This document shows positions 14,000-15,691 of a stretch of DNA of 15,691 nt, in pieces. Source of the DNA: Scleromatobacter sp045810285 (GTDB lineage: Bacteria > Pseudomonadota > Gammaproteobacteria > Burkholderiales > Burkholderiaceae_C). A program made the translations under genes and the position numbers. Below the pieces are notes generated by a model that worked only from the letters and a program-made list of their open reading frames with translations, ran no database searches and was not told where the DNA came from. Every line of letters starts with the position of its first letter. The first letter of the stretch is position 1. Where the stretch lies: positions 1 through 15,691 of the forward strand of contig JBJMWE010000426.1 in the NCBI GenBank assembly GCA_045810285.1, given 5' to 3'.

Positions 14000-14932
14000 A
14001 TGCCCCACGCCGTATCCCGTCCCGACCACGCGCGCCGGCTGGGCGCGTCCGGCGCACTGCTGGTCGCCGCCGCGTGCGCCCTCGCGCCGCTGCGCGCGCA
14101 TGCGGACACCGACAAGCTGGCGCTGACCGGCGGCGTCACCAGCATCGACGGCGCCGCCGGCGGCGGCCTGACGCCATGGGCCGTGATCGGCAGCAACGCC
14201 ACCGAGGGCCAGTGGGGCGCGACGGCGACGGCGTCCTACGTGTCCACGCGCAACTATTCGATGAAGGTGGCCGGCGCGCTGCTGGCGTGGGACGACCGCG
14301 CCGAGCTCTCGTTCGCGCACCAGGACTTCGACACCGGCGCCACGGGTCGCGCACTCGGGCTCCCCGGGCTGCACCTGAAGATGGACGTGGTCGGCGCGAA
14401 GCTGCGGCTGCTGGGCGACGCGATCCTCGACGCGGACTCCTGGCTCCCGCAGGTCGCCGCGGGCGTCGAGGTCAAGCGCACGGACGCCGGCGCGCTGAAG
14501 CCGACGTTGCAGGCCCTCGGCGCGCACGTCGACGGCATCGACGTCTACGTCAGCGCGACCAAGCTGTTGCTCGCGCAGGGCGTGCTCGTCAACGCCACGC
14601 TGCGCGCGACCAAGGCCAACCAGAACGGGCTGCTGGGCTACGGCGGCACCGCGCAGAAGTCGTACCGGCTCGAGCCCGAGTTCTCGGTCGCCTGGCTGGC
14701 CAACCGCCGGCTCGCGTTCGGCGCGGAGTACCGGCGCAAGCCCGACAACCTCGACCCGTCCGTGCTGGGCGCCGGCCTGAAGGAGGACGACTGGTGGGAC
14801 GTGTTCGCCGCCTGGGCGCCCTGCCCCAACTTCTCGCTGACCGCGGCGGTCGTGCAGCTGGGCCGCATCGTGCCGGCCGTCGCGACCAAGCGGCAGGACG
14901 GCGGCTACCTGTCCGCGCAGCTCGCGTTCTGA
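14000..14932 (+). CDS. DUF3034 family protein, probable outer-membrane barrel
   Basis: A 310-residue protein with a signal peptide (about residues 1-35). It contains the DUF3034 signature GGGLTPWAVIGSN, then DDRAELSFAHQDF and KMDVVGAKLRLLGDAILDADSWLPQVAAG. The sequence is built of alternating strands and ends in LSAQLAF, a terminal aromatic residue typical of outer-membrane beta-barrels recognised by the BAM complex. Function is unknown. ACGGAG at 13989-13994 lies five bases before ATG 14000. The start is 17 bases after the cupredoxin stop codon and the globin gene begins 10 bases after its own stop, so it is the centre of a co-transcribed trio. Confidence 0.82.
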   Translation: MPHAVSRPDHARRLGASGALLVAAACALAPLRAHADTDKLALTGGVTSIDGAAGGGLTPWAVIGSNATEGQWGATATASYVSTRNYSMKVAGALLAWDDRAELSFAHQDFDTGATGRALGLPGLHLKMDVVGAKLRLLGDAILDADSWLPQVAAGVEVKRTDAGALKPTLQALGAHVDGIDVYVSATKLLLAQGVLVNATLRATKANQNGLLGYGGTAQKSYRLEPEFSVAWLANRRLAFGAEYRRKPDNLDPSVLGAGLKEDDWWDVFAAWAPCPNFSLTAAVVQLGRIVPAVATKRQDGGYLSAQLAF

Positions 14933-14941
14933 AGGATCCCC

Positions 14942-15412
14942 ATGACCCGATTCGCTCCCCTGCTCCTCGCCGCGCTGGCCGCCGCGTTCGCGCCGGCGCC
15001 CGCGCAGGCGCAGCAGAACGCGCCTGCGAACGCCACCATCCCCGCGCCCGCCGACGACGCGCTGTTCCGCGACCTCGGGGGCCAGGCCGGCATCGACCGC
15101 ATCGTCGGCGACTTCGTGCCGCGCCTGGCCGCCGACGCGCGCCTGGGCGAGTTCTTCAAGCGCGCCAACCAGGATCACCTCCGGCAGATGCTGGGCGAGC
15201 TGCTCTGCCGCATCTCGGGCGGCGGCTGCGTCTACACGGGCCTGTCGATGAAGCAGGCGCACCAGGACATCGACGTCGCCAGGAGCGACTTCAACGCGCT
15301 GGTGGAGGTGCTGCAATCGGCCATGGACGCGCAGGGCGTGCCGTTCGCGGCGCAGAACCGGTTGCTGGCGCGGCTGGCGCCGTTGCATCGGGATGTCGTG
15401 AACGTGCATTGA
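14942..15412 (+). CDS. Exported group 1 truncated hemoglobin
   Basis: A 156-residue protein with a signal peptide (about residues 1-23, AQA-QQN), unusual for this normally cytoplasmic family. The globin part (from about residue 40) aligns well by eye with Mycobacterium tuberculosis HbN: FRDLGGQAGIDRIVGDF, LGEFFKRAN, ISGG...YTG and SMKQAHQDI, with proximal heme ligand His107. The distal positions differ: HbN Tyr33 (B10) aligns with Val59 and Gln58 (E11) with Leu84. Cys89 and Cys96 flank the E helix end and could pair in the oxidising periplasm. AAGGA (14932-14936) overlaps the previous stop codon and sits five bases before ATG 14942. Last gene of the cupredoxin-DUF3034-globin operon; its ligand chemistry is unknown. 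Confidence 0.87.
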   Translation: MTRFAPLLLAALAAAFAPAPAQAQQNAPANATIPAPADDALFRDLGGQAGIDRIVGDFVPRLAADARLGEFFKRANQDHLRQMLGELLCRISGGGCVYTGLSMKQAHQDIDVARSDFNALVEVLQSAMDAQGVPFAAQNRLLARLAPLHRDVVNVH

Positions 15413-15477
15413 CGGCGGCGTGGGAACCAGCGCGGGGCAGTGAAGGGCGGGCCTGGGTGCCGGCGAACGGGGCGAAC

Positions 15478-15505
15478 GGCGGGTTACGCCTGCGGCTAAC
15501 CCGCC
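15478..15505. repeat. GGCGGGTTA/TAACCCGCC inverted repeat
   Basis: A 9-bp perfect stem (15478-15486 with 15497-15505) around CGCCTGCGGC lies between the globin gene and the YdeI-like gene. I recognise this as a widespread dispersed bacterial intergenic palindrome, from memory. It may also serve as a weak terminator for the globin operon. Confidence 0.7.
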
Positions 15506-15517
15506 CTACGGCACACT

Positions 15518-15691
15518 ATGGGGATGGTTGTCGATGATCCCACGCTGTTCAGGAACGCCAAGGCCTTCGAGGCGTGGCTGAAGAAGAACCACGCGAAGTC
15601 CGATGGGCTCTGGTTGAAGATCGCCAAGCGCGGCGCCGACGAGCCCAGCGTCACCTACCCCGAGGCGGTGGAGATCGCGCTGTGCTGGGGC
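15518..15691 (+). CDS. YdeI/OmpD-associated family protein (3' truncated by window)
   Basis: The first 58 codons of a plus-strand gene that continues past the window. The visible sequence contains FRNAKAFEAWLKKNHAKSDG, then LWLKIAKRG and VTYPEAVEIALCWG, the N-terminal part of the YdeI-like (bacteriocin-protection, OmpD-associated) family, whose usual continuation is GWIDG. Function in this group is poorly known. Either ATG 15518 or ATG 15524, in the same frame two codons later, could start; no clear Shine-Dalgarno sequence favours one. It is not obviously part of the globin operon, since a palindrome separates them. Confidence 0.72.
   Translation, partial: MGMVVDDPTLFRNAKAFEAWLKKNHAKSDGLWLKIAKRGADEPSVTYPEAVEIALCWG

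Overview
The window is very GC-rich (codon third positions are almost all G or C). Its genes are typical of a betaproteobacterium in the order Burkholderiales, most likely a Comamonadaceae relative such as Ramlibacter or Variovorax. This rests on gene content, gene style and a dispersed intergenic repeat type I associate with that family. No tRNA, rRNA, CRISPR array, insertion sequence or phage gene is visible. The region reads as ordinary chromosome with small repeats between genes.

Layout. (1) 1-902: the 3' end of a methyl-accepting chemotaxis protein, a clear intrinsic terminator, then cheW behind a perfect sigma-28-type -10 box. (2) 969-1023: a perfect 24-bp inverted repeat, followed by a minus-strand SGNH hydrolase that lacks the usual C-terminal histidine. 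(3) 1858-3162: a divergent MurA-family enolpyruvyl transferase starting at GTG. (4) 3349-6859, minus strand: a probable operon of a YbbP-like FtsX permease without its ATPase, a YfcE/MJ0936-type metallophosphoesterase and a DUF488 protein. (5) 7012-8563, plus strand: a YgiD/DODA-type extradiol dioxygenase and a GNAT acetyltransferase. (6) 8686-9741, minus strand: an adenosine-deaminase-superfamily enzyme that looks like the adenine deaminase subgroup, divergent from a TauE/SafE permease (plus strand). (7) 10774-11035: a tandem array of a palindromic repeat module closed by a 25-bp inverted repeat. (8) 11033-13178, minus strand: a possible zinc-peptidase-like hypothetical protein and a fold-type-III PLP enzyme of the D-serine dehydratase/D-threonine aldolase group. 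(9) 13321-15412, plus strand: a tight three-gene operon encoding an exported cupredoxin, a DUF3034 outer-membrane protein and an exported group 1 truncated hemoglobin. (10) 15518 to the end: the start of a YdeI-like protein.

The most interesting parts are as follows. The last operon places a copper protein, a probable outer-membrane barrel and a heme protein together outside the cytoplasm. Its globin has Val and Leu where the reference HbN has distal Tyr and Gln. Separately, palindromic or dispersed repeats sit in every convergent gene junction of the window. One of them supplies the stop codon of the neighbouring gene. Other loci worth a second look are the orphan FtsX permease, the extra MurA-like enzyme and the His-less SGNH hydrolase.
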